DNA of 21,860 nucleotides from Chara braunii (taxonomy: Eukaryota; Streptophyta; Charophyceae; Charales; Characeae), in contig BFEA01000745.1 of NCBI GenBank assembly GCA_003427395.1, positions 561,604 to 583,463 of the forward strand, read 5' to 3'. Made by a program: the position numbers and the translations under genes. Positions 11,819 through 20,662 of this stretch are shown piece by piece. How positions within the stretch are numbered: position 1 is the first letter of the stretch; each line of letters begins with the position of its first letter. A model generated the notes under the pieces. The model saw only the letters and a list, made by a program, of their open reading frames with translations, searched no databases and was not told the DNA's origin.

Positions 11819-11984
11819 CGGGAAAACACAGACAGGAAGCAGAGAGAGACGTTAGGGAGGCAGTGAGGAGGGGGTCTGGACCAGGGACACCCAGGGATCC
11901 AAGCCTACATCGGACACCGAAGGGAATCCACACAAGGAGTCAGAGACTCCCCAGGGTTTAAGGCCTCATCAGGCAACCGCCCAA

Positions 11985-12395
11985 GGGCAGGCTGAGAGGG
12001 AGACCACTGGCCTGCAAGAGCAAAGACAGAAGGTCGCCTACAATGCAGAAGAAATTGGGCCAAGCAGAGGGAGCAGAAACATCCTGGGGTTCAGGTTTGT
12101 AGCAAGCAGCTGCCAGAGGTGGACTGAGAGGGAGAATGCCAGTCTTCTTTGAAGTTGTTTTTTCCTGAAGGGACCTAGTCAACAAGGGTGGGTTGAGAGG
12201 GAGATCGTTGGCCTGCAAGAGAAGAGGCAGAAGTTTACCGACAACACCGAAGAAAACAGGCCATGCAGAGGGACCAGAAACATCCTGGGGTCAGGGTTCT
12301 ATCGGGTGTCGCCCAGAGGCGGACAGAATGCTGGTCTGTTTTGAGCTTGTTTTTTCTAAAGAGTCCCAGTCAGAAGAGGGGGCCGAGTCTGCAAA
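11985..12395 (+). repeat. Imperfect tandem repeat, about 201-bp unit
   Basis: Unit 1 (about 11985-12185) and unit 2 (about 12186-12395) share, in order, GAGAGGGAGA, TGGCCTGCAAGAG, GCAGAGGGA, CAGAAACATCCTGGGG and a T-rich TTGTTTTTTC block. A partial earlier unit is suggested by 11949-11985 (CCCAGGGTTTAAGG, then CGCCCAAGGGC). They lie in the LINE-C 3' tail and are non-coding. Confidence 0.75.
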
Positions 12396-13025
12396 GTATG
12401 TGCTACATTGACAGTCAATCCTTCCCATAGGAAGCAATCAATTGCAAGGAATATGAGTGAGAGCGATAGATAGAAATCCAAATTGCAAAATCAAGAAGTA
12501 GTCCACATAGTCAAGTACCAAGCAGAGAGCACAATGCACCAAGATACCATCCAAATAAGAGCAATACAATGAACTCGTATGCCAATGTTGACGCTCTCTG
12601 GCCACCCCAACCCAGTATCCAATGTCGCTCCTACTGTCTGGCGCCCAGCGCCCAGCCTACACTACTCATTCTACCTACGCCTATCTACGTTCATGCAACT
12701 GGATCACATCAACTTGAAGACCAATGTACGTGACGCCATCACCAATGCCGACCGCCAGCATACACCAGGTACGTTCTCTCTCCTCCCGTCATTCCACCTT
12801 GACTCCCCTCTGCATGCGCCTCCTACCCGAAGACCACCATCGCCATCACCTGCATCAGAACGCAAGACCTGGCTATGGCTGCCGTGCGCCTGCTGCCACC
12901 GCAGCACCCTCTCACCTCCTGCGCCCGCGTGCGCCCTGGCCTGCATGCACAGCGCAGTTTTGCAAGGCGTAGCAGCAGCGTGGCCGCATTGCCTTCTCAG
13001 GCCAGAATGCATCTGCCTGGGCAGG

Positions 13026-13048
13026 GCACTTTCCTTTACGGAAAGTGC
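13026..13048. other. Perfect short hairpin
   Basis: GCACTTTCC (13026-13034) and GGAAAGTGC (13040-13048) pair perfectly around the loop TTTAC. No coding or RNA gene is linked to it, so its meaning is unknown. Confidence 0.6.
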
Positions 13049-13283
13049 GGCCCTGTGTTTGGCGCATGGGTCTGGCTGGACGAGTTTCCAGTAGCGTCCA
13101 GTTCGACCCCAGTGTCTGCGCCCAGGCCCCCTTTTGCTGTTACGGGCCTGGGCCCTTTACAGTTGGGCACGCCCAGGCATCCCTGCAGGCTCCAAGTGTT
13201 TGCCGCATTCTCATTGGCTCGCAGTGCATGTGTGACGACAATGCTGCTTTCTAATTGGCCTGCGGCCACTGCGTGATGTGTCG

Positions 13284-13427
13284 GCCTCACACTGTGTGTG
13301 CCCAGGGCGCAACCACCTGCGCCCTTTACAGTTTGGGCCCTTTACAGTTGGGCCTGTCTCTTATACACATCTAGATGTGTATAAGAGACAGGCCTCACAC
13401 TGTGTGTGCCCAGGGCGCAACCACCTG
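13284..13427. repeat. 36-bp duplication flanking the adapter
   Basis: The 36-bp sequence beginning GCCTCACACTGTGTG occurs at 13284-13319 and again at 13392-13427, directly after the adapter. The copies are identical and diverge just beyond (CGCCCT versus AGCCCT). The placement suggests a mis-assembled overlap, not a biological repeat. Confidence 0.85.
13354..13391. other. Nextera mosaic-end junction (library artefact)
   Basis: CTGTCTCTTATACACATCT at 13354-13372 is followed immediately by its exact reverse complement at 13373-13391. This is the Tn5 mosaic-end pair left at a Nextera mate-pair circularisation junction. Translated, it gives the peptide SYTHLDVYKRQ, a familiar signature of adapter carry-over in protein databases. 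The 36 bases after it (13392-13427) duplicate 13284-13319 exactly, which fits one genomic end being assembled twice. Confidence 0.97.
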
Positions 13428-13710
13428 AGCCCTGGGCTCAACTGCACGTCACTGCTGCTTCTTCTGGAAAGAGGCAGGAGAGGTGCACGTTGCTCTGTAA
13501 ACTGTCTGGTACCCGACATAAGGAAAAATGTCCACGCTAGTGGATATTCAGGCCCGTCTTCACTTACAGCAGGCACGGGGCTTGCTAGGGTCTGCAGCCC
13601 AGAACACTTGCATGTCTGATAAGGGCCCTGCATGGACTCTTTCCTCGCACAATGCTGTCAGGGCTCACCAGGCTGTAACATGGGGAGTCGTTTGAGTGGG
13701 TATTGAATGT

Positions 13711-13808
13711 ACTGACTTGGCAGTGGAATAGGAACCATACTGGTGCTCCGCAGAACAGAAGGAACACGGCCCAAGTGGGCGAGTTAAAAAAAAAAAAAAA
13801 AAAAAAAA
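13711..13808 (+). other. LINE 3' terminus with poly(A)
   Basis: The sequence ACTTGGCAGTGGAATAGGAACC followed by CTGGTGCTCCGCAGAA closely matches the last bases before the LINE-A poly(A). It ends with 23 A residues at 13786-13808. It is the 3' end of a LINE-A relative, taken here as the end of LINE-C. A duplicated target site was not found. Confidence 0.75.
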
Positions 13809-14314
13809 GGCCTGTGGTGCAAAAATGTTTCCTAGCCCAATCCATCACAATTGTAAAACCAACAGAAAAAAAGCATTATGTACTATGTAGGCCTTGTTCC
13901 CCCCCAAAAAAAAACAAAGAAAGCTTGTGTCCCCTACAAACAAGAACGCCACGGCCCCTGTCCCACTGGTTCTTTGGTCTTGCGGGAGCATTACGCGTGA
14001 CCTGCTAGTCGCTTCATAATGTTTATAGACTAGACCTCATGATGTAGTGCTATTTTGGGGAGCAACAGTCTTCCACTGTCAGGTGAAAAAACTCTGTACC
14101 GCCAAACACACTTCGGAGCTTCCCTCTGTTACTGCCCCTTGTTTATGTTTGTGTTCCGTGTTCACATTCTTTGCTTTGAACCCCAAAAGTGCAACCGAGT
14201 ATTGAACAACCAAGTTTCTCCCAAGTTCCTATCAAGTCCGAACCACCGTCCAATTGATTAGAGTGAATTAAAAACTGTTTTAATGATATCATTATTGCAT
14301 GTTTTGTGAATCAG
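13809..14314 (+). other. Intron sequence upstream of dynein exon A
   Basis: No gene is seen. The 3' end, GTGAATCAG at 14306-14314, is a usable splice acceptor before exon A. A perfect stem, ATTAAAA/TTTTAAT with an ACTG loop (14267-14284), sits about 30 bp before the acceptor. The pyrimidine tract is weak. Confidence 0.6.
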
Positions 14315-14608
14315 GCTAGCCTAGCAGAGTTTCTGGATTCAGGCCCTGGAGAAGAAGGGAAGAAAGAGGAGCCTGGCCTGGAAAAGTTTGATGAACAGAT
14401 CTCTAAATACAAGGCTGTTCAAGAACAAATCCAGCAGCTTCCTGCTTCCGTGACGATTGGTTGGGTGCGAATAGATGCCAAGCCTATCAAGCAAGCCCTA
14501 AGTACTTGGGTCACCAAATGGGTGTTCTTGTTCACGCATCATCTCTCCAACAGAGTGGCTGCTGGAATGGAGGAACTACACAATTTCATTAGTGAAAGTG
14601 AGAAGCTG
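14315..14608 (+). CDS. Axonemal-type dynein heavy chain, exon A (stem)
   Basis: Dynein heavy chains are ATP-driven minus-end microtubule motors; axonemal ones power ciliary and flagellar beating. This exon encodes 98 codons in phase 0, from ASLAEF to SESEKL. The segment GWVRIDAKPIKQALSTWVTK followed by HHLSNRV and MEELHNFI matches the family's conserved stem region just ahead of the linker domain (the GW-R-D-P-K-AL ... KW ... F-HL pattern). The exon is bounded by an AG acceptor at 14313-14314 and a GTATGT donor at 14609. Its length is an exact multiple of three with no stops. It is one small exon of a gene of several thousand codons; the start codon and motor domain are outside the window. 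The outer- or inner-arm class cannot be assigned. Confidence 0.85.
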
Positions 14609-14658
14609 GTATGTTTCCCATCTCTATTACTGAAAGTGAGAAGCTTGCATTTCCCATT
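14593..14658 (+). repeat. Duplication across the exon A splice donor
   Basis: TGAAAGTGAGAAGCT with a following TTTCCCAT appears at 14593-14621 and again at 14631-14657, 38 bp apart. The first copy contains the real donor CTG|GTATGT; in the second the matching bases read CTTGCATTT, so the GT is lost. Confidence 0.85.
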
Positions 14659-14760
14659 TTCTTGTCAACATTTTAGCAAGCAAACAAACAAACGAATAGA
14701 GCAAACCAAACCAAAAAAAAGCAAAGGAACCGAACCTGAATGAAACAAAAGGAAAAAACA

Positions 14761-14849
14761 GTCCTCGGGGACATCCGTTAAAATTGGAAGGAGACAGAGA
14801 AGATGAGCATGGCCCCTGTGCAAGGATGACATGCATAAATCGAGAAAGG
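14761..14849 (+). pseudogene. U6 snRNA retropseudogene
   Basis: U6 is the catalytic-core RNA of the spliceosome. The segment starts GTCC-TCGGGGACATCCG and continues through a U6-like body to AAATCGAGAAAGG. The ACAGAGA box (14794-14800), the AGC triad (14806-14808) and the CATGGCCCCTG...GCAAGGATGACA internal stem-loop region are all recognisable. Against canonical U6 (from memory) there is a small deletion in the 5' stem-loop and about ten substitutions or losses. No TATA box or upstream element lies at the expected distance, and there is no T-run terminator. The body ends in an A-rich tail (14851-14858 onward). A 9-bp repeat GAAACAAAA at 14742-14750 and 14863-14871 may be its target duplication. 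It is therefore most likely a LINE-mobilised copy, not an active gene. Confidence 0.9.
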
Positions 14850-14889
14850 GAAAAAAAACACAGAAACAAAAACAAAACAAGACGAGATA

Positions 14890-17800
14890 CTGAGAGAAAC
14901 CCAGGTGGACACAATAGAGGGAAGATGGGGGAAAGTCGACTTTGACTTCTACGACGAGCCGTATACGCTGATGGCGGTATATGAGGGAAGATGGGTGAAT
15001 GTCGACTTTGACTTCTACGACGAGCCATATACACTGATGGCGGTATACTGTCCTAATGGGTTACAACAGCGGAAGGATACAGTGGAATGCATACAAGAGC
15101 ATCTGGACTCGGACAGACACCTAATTGTAGTGGGGGACTGGAACGCCACTTTAGATCCCAGCTTAGATAGGATGTCTGCATCAAGCAGACACTGGGAGGA
15201 GGGAGTGGGAGAAGAGGCCCTGCCAATTCGCAGTATGATGACAAGCAAAGACTTGATGGACCCCTACAGGCTCCACTTCCTGGAAGAAAAGCATTTCACC
15301 TATCTCAAAAGGCACCGCAGCCAGCATGTCTCAGCGTCAAGAATAGGCTATTTCCTAACATCCCAGGTATATCGGGCATGATACATGAGGTAGGCATAGG
15401 TGATTTACCGTACGTAGCAGGTCTGGACCATAAGTCGGTTTTTCTCCACTTGATTACAGACAAACAGGTCGCGAGGGGAAGAAGTTTCTATTAAGTAAAC
15501 AACTTGCTGCTGCGTACCACGGATATGAGGCAGGCTATGCTACAAGTATGTCAGTCCCGTAACCCTGAGTCGCAAGCCTTCCCAAAGCTACTCATCGCCC
15601 TATCTAAAGCCTCTGAAGGGGTGGCCAGGCAGATGGCGGTTAGGAGGAGGGAGAGGGAGCAGGAGCTTCGGCAGGCGATGAGATTAGCTGAGCGTAACAT
15701 CAACAGGTGTCCAGGAGAGACGATTTATGAAAGGGCTTTAAAGGCGGCGAGAGAGGAGCTAGCAGAATGGGAACGATGGAGACTGTGGGGTCTTCAAATG
15801 AGGGTCAGGCTGAAGGAGTGGGAAGAAGGGGAGCGAATGACCAAATTTTTCTTTCAGAAAATCAAGACCATAGGAAGAAACGCCCTGATAGACCAATTGG
15901 AGGGACCGAACGGTCTAACATCTATCGCAGAAGGGATGGTCCAGGTAGCCCATGACTTCTACAGCAAGCTTTATGCAACAAGGGATGCGGGACACAAGGC
16001 AGCAGGTGGAGGAAGCACGATCCAAGTTTTTGCTCCACCTTGAGCCTACAATCACCCTACAGCAAGCAGCAGAGCTCGACGCCCCGTTGACCCAAGAAGA
16101 ATTATGGAAGGCATTGAAGTCTATGTCCCCCAAATAAGACACCGGTGAAGGATGGATTGACCAAGGAATTCTGGTTCGAGTACTGGCCAATCATGGGCGA
16201 AGAGTACCTAGCATACCTCGAGCAAGCATGGGAATCAGAAGGAAAGGACCCAGCGACGGGAATAGTCACTTTATTGTACAAGAAAGGAAGTCCAACGGAC
16301 ATTCGCAACCACAGACCAATAACTTTACTCACGCTCACGCACAAGATAGTAGCCAAACTATTAGCCAACCGTCTCACAGCAATCACAGCGGGATGCTTTC
16401 ATTTGGATCAGACGGGGTTTATACCTGGACGGTTCAGATTAGACAATGCCATGGCATTAACAGAGTCAGTACGATGCATAAAGGACAAGAGAATTAATGC
16501 AGCAATACTGTTCTTCGACTTTGAAAAGGCGTACGACCAGGTCAGTTGGCCTTTCCTGCAGCAATGCATGGAGAAGATGGGAGTAGGCCCAAACTTCAGG
16601 AAATGGATCAGAGTCCTCTACAACGACGCACATGGACAAGTTCAGATCAATGGACACCTGTCAATGACATTCGCGATCAATCAGGCAAGGGGACCCCTTG
16701 GCTGCACCAATCTTTCTATTTATTATGGAGGCGGTGACATCCTTTCTTACAAAGGATCCATCAATCCAACGACTTACAATGGAGCCAGACCAACAAGGAC
16801 GTTTTATCCACCTGCCTACAACCCTCCTCTTCGCGGACGACCTCACAGTACTAATTAGGGCATCAGACTCATCCTTTCAAGCCTAGACGAAGGCGATGGA
16901 GGCTTTCCAACTGGCATCAGAAATGAAGATCAATTGGCTGAAGACCGTAGGTTGGTGAGCAGCGCAGACAACATCCTTATTGAGAAGAAGAGCGACATCA
17001 TATCTTTGGACATCTAATGCAACCAAACCACACTTCATCTCCAAAGTAGCGTGGAAGCACGTCACACGAGCGAAAGAACAGGGAGGTCTGGGTATTTTGG
17101 ACCCATAACAGCAGCTCAAGGCGCTCCAAACGAAATGGGTTGTTAAAACAATCTCCCACCAAAGGCTACCCTGGACGTCATTGGCGCTACATAGGATCAG
17201 ACAAATGGCCAAATACAAGACACCTCCGAACATGTCAGGCCTGTTTTGGGTTATGTGTAGCACTTGGGCCAAGGTGGGCACAAGAGAGGGCGTAAGTATT
17301 AACACAGAGGAGAATCACAGGGCGGCATCGTACTGGGGTCAAATGCTGAAGCTGTGGAAGGAGATCTTCCCGGCCAAGGTAAGAGAACCACATACGAGAG
17401 GAGAGACTCTCCGACAACCTTTGTTCTGCAATTCGAGCATTAAGGATGCACAGGGGAAACCACTGACACTCACTGCTAAGGACTCTAAGTGGGGGAAGTG
17501 GTTAGAGCATGGGATATGGTAAGTCAAACATCTCTGGATAGAGGGAGAAAGGCGGTGGAAGACAGCCAGGGAGCTTAGGGCAGAACTTAAGGGATGCCAC
17601 AGACTATCGGAGAATTACAAAACCCTGTTAGCAGCCATACCACAAGGGTGGACGGAGCTACTGCGGAAGGGAACTCAGTGGGGCCTAGGAGACTGGGCCA
17701 CATGGCAACAAGACAAGGAACCAAGCGAAGGCTTTAGAATCTGGGACCAGGTGCCTACAAGAAAGGAATGGTTACAAGCGGACATGTTTACACCATTGCA

Positions 17801-18699
17801 AATCCGGGTAGCACCACTAGCCTTCTGGATCCTGACTCTAAAACACCAATCACCATCCAAGGGCAGACTTGCGTAAGGGGAGAGTGGTGGAGACGGAGGA
17901 CTACACAATATTCTGCCCGACTACACCGGTGGAAGAATTGGAGGTGGACCCAGGTGAATGAGCGTGCATCATTAAAGGTGGAAGAATGGGAGTGGCCAGA
18001 AGGGTCAACATACTACATTACACCACTCGAATCGGTTACAGACTCCGAAGGAGATCTCATTCCCTGACGGCACCACTCACAAAGCGCTGGGAGAACAGGG
18101 TAGGAGTATCACCGAATTAACTTCCCAAAATGCCATGGACGGTGATCAACTCAATACGCCTGGGCAGGGTCAGAAGTATGCAGTGGCTAATAGCTCATGT
18201 GGCACTCCCGATAAATGCATGGCTAAATGAGAGAAAGAGTCAAGCCCAAAGGGATCCAGCTAACGCCTGGTGTACAGTATGCCAAGGAGGGACCCCAGAG
18301 TCTATGATGCACTGCCTGCTCGAATGCGAGGAGGCAAACAGTATATGGGAGGAAGCCAACACTACACGGAGCTGCTTCTCACGGGCTCCTTTTCCGGTGC
18401 TCAAGACCACCTTACTGTTGGGCCTAGACCTCCAAAGCCAATGGCAGCCTTATGAGAAGCACGTGTTTCAACTGTTAAGGCAATACAGTCTATGGACTAT
18501 TTGGAAACGGCGATGCCAAATCACTCTCGAAAAGCGGTTAATGCATAGACAGGAGGCAAAGGAAATGCTCCTAACCCTAATTGAAACCGATCTGCGGCGC
18601 AATGGAAGAGGGTGGGGAGTCAATGCCAGCAACACCCGGAAAAGGCCGAGGAACATAGGACCCGCTTCATTCAGAACGTACTGGGGCAAGAGGCGTTAG
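14890..18699 (+). pseudogene. LINE-B ORF2, endonuclease/reverse transcriptase, heavily broken
   Basis: The remaining endonuclease has GDWNATLDPSLDR, but the catalytic SRIDYF motif reads SRIGYF (Asp to Gly). LDHKS follows in a shifted frame near 15423. The reverse transcriptase has FFDFEKAYDQV (from 16511), RQGDPLAAP (from about 16685) and FADD (16830-16841). The C-terminal zinc-binding segment has WCTVC and HCLLEC near 18268-18330. Main open pieces are 14905-15381, 15385-16043, 15952-16137, 16145-16684, 16685-17880 (with stops) and 18130-18699, so at least five frame changes. After KTVGW (about 16957) roughly 85-90 residues present in LINE-A are missing, up to RATSYLWT. Stops include TGA 16959, TAA 17107 and TAA about 17521. 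Confidence 0.88.
14917..15048 (+). repeat. 66-bp in-frame tandem duplication in LINE-B ORF2
   Basis: Copies at 14917-14982 and 14983-15048 each encode 22 residues, EGRW..VDFDFYDEPYTLMAVY. LINE-A has this segment once. Only the second copy leads into the downstream YCPNGL. Confidence 0.93.
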
Positions 18700-19616
18700 C
18701 TAGTATCCAGAGAGGGAAACTGAGATTTAAATGGAGAACGGAAAAACCGGGGGCAAAGTAGGCAGTCAAAGTTAAGGAGGCATAGTAAAGACTACAGCAA
18801 GGCCCAAGGGGGGGGGAAGAAAGGTAAGCCCGATGAGGGGGAAGGCAGAATGTCTATGGCCCTGTAAGTCCGGAGGGATAGGGAGGAAGCAAAGTCGTAG
18901 GTTAAAGTGAAAGATCGGCAGCAGTAGGGTATAGGGTTTAAAGAGAGGAGAGCGGAAAGAGTGAAAGGGGGAAGACTTCGGGTAGACATAAACAGGGGAA
19001 GGGCTAGGAGGCAGCCGGGGGGTACTACTCCGTTGGTGCCTAGGATCTCTACCCTATAGTTACCCTCCTGGGTTCAGAAGCACAACTAAGGGGCATAGGG
19101 TTTAGGGTTTACGAAGAGCGGGTAGAAAGGAGGAGGTGTTGGAGGTACTTGGAAAGACGAGCAACGGCGGTCGGTTTTTTGGCTTAAAATGAGGTTGAAT
19201 GGGAAGACAGTAGGCAGGTTCCTTAGTCCTCCTCTTTTTTAAGTTTTAACCTTTGGTGCTCCAGTTTCAGATTTTGTTCAGAAATAGCATGAAGCTTCAT
19301 TCTCAATTTTTCCATTTCATTTCAGCCCTTTCAATTCTTAAGTGCAACCTGGGGGTAGGATGGTTGGTTCTTTCGGCTCCTAAGTGCAACCTAGGGCAAG
19401 GTTGAAAGGTTCTTTCCTTTATTGCTATTTGTCTTTTGTTAATCCAGTTGTGTCTTTGTTCAGGAATAGCATGTAGATTGACAGGAGAAAGGGACACTGG
19501 ACCCGGTTTCCAGTATGGGCCTAATCTGGGTAATGGTCCCAGTCTTCCGGGTTGAGATGTGGAGGGATTCCCGGCCTCCTTTTGCTCTATATATAAAGAC
19601 GCATGCTATTTGGGAG

Positions 19617-19652
<36 letters not shown>
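18700..19652 (+). other. LINE-B 3' tail and poly(A)
   Basis: This non-coding tail is purine-rich to about 19180 and then T-rich. It ends with TATATATAAAGACGCATGC shortly before 36 A residues (19617-19652). It does not obviously match the LINE-A/LINE-C tail. GGGTTTAGGGTTTA at about 19098-19111 resembles plant telomere repeat but is too short to matter alone. Confidence 0.75.
19260..19473 (+). repeat. Nested repeats in the LINE-B tail
   Basis: A 42-bp unit beginning TAAGTGCAACCT is tandemly repeated at 19339-19380 and 19381-19422, both ending near GGTTCTTTC. Outside it, TTTGTTCAGAAATAGCATG (19273-19291) is echoed by TTTGTTCAGGAATAGCATG (19455-19473), each preceded by a CCAGTT. Confidence 0.85.
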
Positions 19653-19654
<2 letters not shown>

Positions 19655-20255
19655 CGAGATAAAACGTAACAAAACAAAACGAAACAAAAGACTATACAAG
19701 GAAACACTGCCATGCTCCTGGGATGATCACTCAAGTTAACCAGCTGCTAGTAGGATTATGAAGGTCCGTCACCTGATGGTGGAGGGCCGAAGTTCTGAAA
19801 CGACTGACTGCCTAGGCTTGACCCCTGCAATGATAATGTTCCCTGTAAACATCCCCCTTTCTCTATCATCAGGTTCATCATCCATGGAGGGCTATGGTGC
19901 CGGCCTATTCTTGCTTGTCTGATTGTTGTTTCAGCTCAGAATGTGACATGCAGATTGTGTTGAGCTCATTGTGAAAAAGACCACCACACAGACCATTGCC
20001 TTTCTCTCACAGACACCTTTCTCTTCAATTCTGAAAAGAGGTATGAGCATTGAAGGATTTGGAGTGAACATTTACAAAAGTGCTTAACGTAGTCCCCATT
20101 CTCCATCCCGAATGTTGCATTGTGGAGGAGTTTGCCAATATTTTTTGCAACCCCTGGTCACTTGCTGAGCCAGCAGCACCCTAGTAACAGCAATTGGCGA
20201 ACAATGACTTAGCTCACCTCCCATGTTTGCCTCTTGACTCTTTGTATCTGAGTCC

Positions 20256-20402
20256 TCCCAATATTATGATCCATGGAGTAAGGTCTGCGTGGATCAACAT
20301 GGACTGGATTTGAAGGCATCTCTAAGTCTCTCTGTGACCCCGATATTAGGATACGTACGGTAGTGTCTGTATGGGTCCACATGGACTGGATTTGAAGGCA
20401 TG
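20256..20402. repeat. 82-bp imperfect tandem repeat in intron
   Basis: CATGGACTGGATTTGAAGGCAT ends similar blocks that begin near CAATATTATGAT (about 20258) and CGATATTAGGAT (about 20341). The matching GTCTG starts are at 20283 and 20365, a period of 82 bp. It is non-coding and lies upstream of exon B. Confidence 0.8.
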
Positions 20403-20662
20403 CCGGGGCCCCGTCCCCTGATTCCACTTCAAAAATACTTAATAACTTCAGTGATACTGTTCACCACCAGGTGATAATTTGGAGTAGTCTGAATGACGTC
20501 TGGAACCGGAAAAGCTTGAGAAGACAGAATCCATGGAACAAAAATGATGCAAACTCTTGTCATGAGTCCAGCGTGATGTGTTTCATTGTGTTATTGATAC
20601 CTTCTCAAGGATTGCTAATATTCTTCTTGGGAAACAACAACTGTCATTGGATGCACCTGCAG

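Larger units (their letters stand above)
12445..13690. other. Extra block of about 1.25 kb in the LINE-C tail
   Basis: This segment separates two tail blocks that lie close together in LINE-A. It is GC-rich from about 12580 and has no recognisable coding domain. It repeats the phrase GGGCCCTTTACAGTTGGGC (about 13151 and 13337). It contains the Nextera junction at 13354-13391, so at least part of it may be mis-joined. It may be an inserted element of unknown type, or a chimera. Confidence 0.5.
11119..13808 (+). mobile_element. LINE-C, 3' fragment of a LA-like LINE, internally interrupted
   Basis: The fragment starts inside the C-terminal part of ORF2 (11120-11818), continues into a tail with roughly 201-bp tandem repeats (11985-12395) and reaches a poly(A) of 23 residues (13786-13808). 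Blocks at 12411-12443 and 13711-13785 match the LINE-A tail in the same order. In LINE-A those blocks are about 70 bp apart, here about 1270 bp, so something of about 1.2 kb has been added. The whole 5' part is missing. It was either 5'-truncated on insertion or split by LINE-A, with its left half outside the window. Treating 11119-13808 as a single element is inference. Confidence 0.65.
14890..19652 (+). mobile_element. LINE-B, 5'-truncated, with target-site duplication
   Basis: The element begins abruptly inside the endonuclease domain of ORF2 and ends in 36 A residues (19617-19652). AAGACGAGATA occurs at 14879-14889 just before it and at 19651-19661 after the poly(A), giving an 11-bp target-site duplication (two bases overlap the A run). 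Truncation at the 5' end plus a poly(A) and duplication is the signature of target-primed reverse transcription. It sits in the sense orientation inside the dynein intron. Its proteins are clearly related to LINE-A but substantially diverged, and its 3' tail differs, so it is a separate subfamily. Confidence 0.92.
14609..20662 (+). other. 6054-bp phase-0 dynein intron
   Basis: The intron begins GTATGT (14609) and ends CACCTGCAG (20654-20662). Exons A and B appear contiguous in the protein: SESEKL joins LEREMEPNELYKV with about the residue spacing expected from family members. Most of its length is inserted: a U6 retropseudogene and LINE-B, both on the sense strand. Removing LINE-B and one duplicated target leaves about 1.28 kb. 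The part right of LINE-B (19662-20662) shows only a short tandem repeat and no gene. Confidence 0.8.

Noticed and set aside
12579-13619. GC-rich open frames as possible genes
   Set aside because: They are Cys/Pro/His/Arg-rich with no domain, overlap in several frames, and one runs through the Nextera adapter.
19094-19115. Interstitial telomere repeat (TTTAGGG)
   Set aside because: Only about two units occur, within a LINE tail, and similar words occur elsewhere by chance in G-rich sequence.
19590-19605. TATA box of a Pol II promoter
   Set aside because: It lies immediately before a LINE poly(A), with no downstream gene.
19720-19800. C/D-box snoRNA in the dynein intron
   Set aside because: There are TGAT and CTGA words but no correctly spaced C box (RUGAUGA) with a terminal stem.
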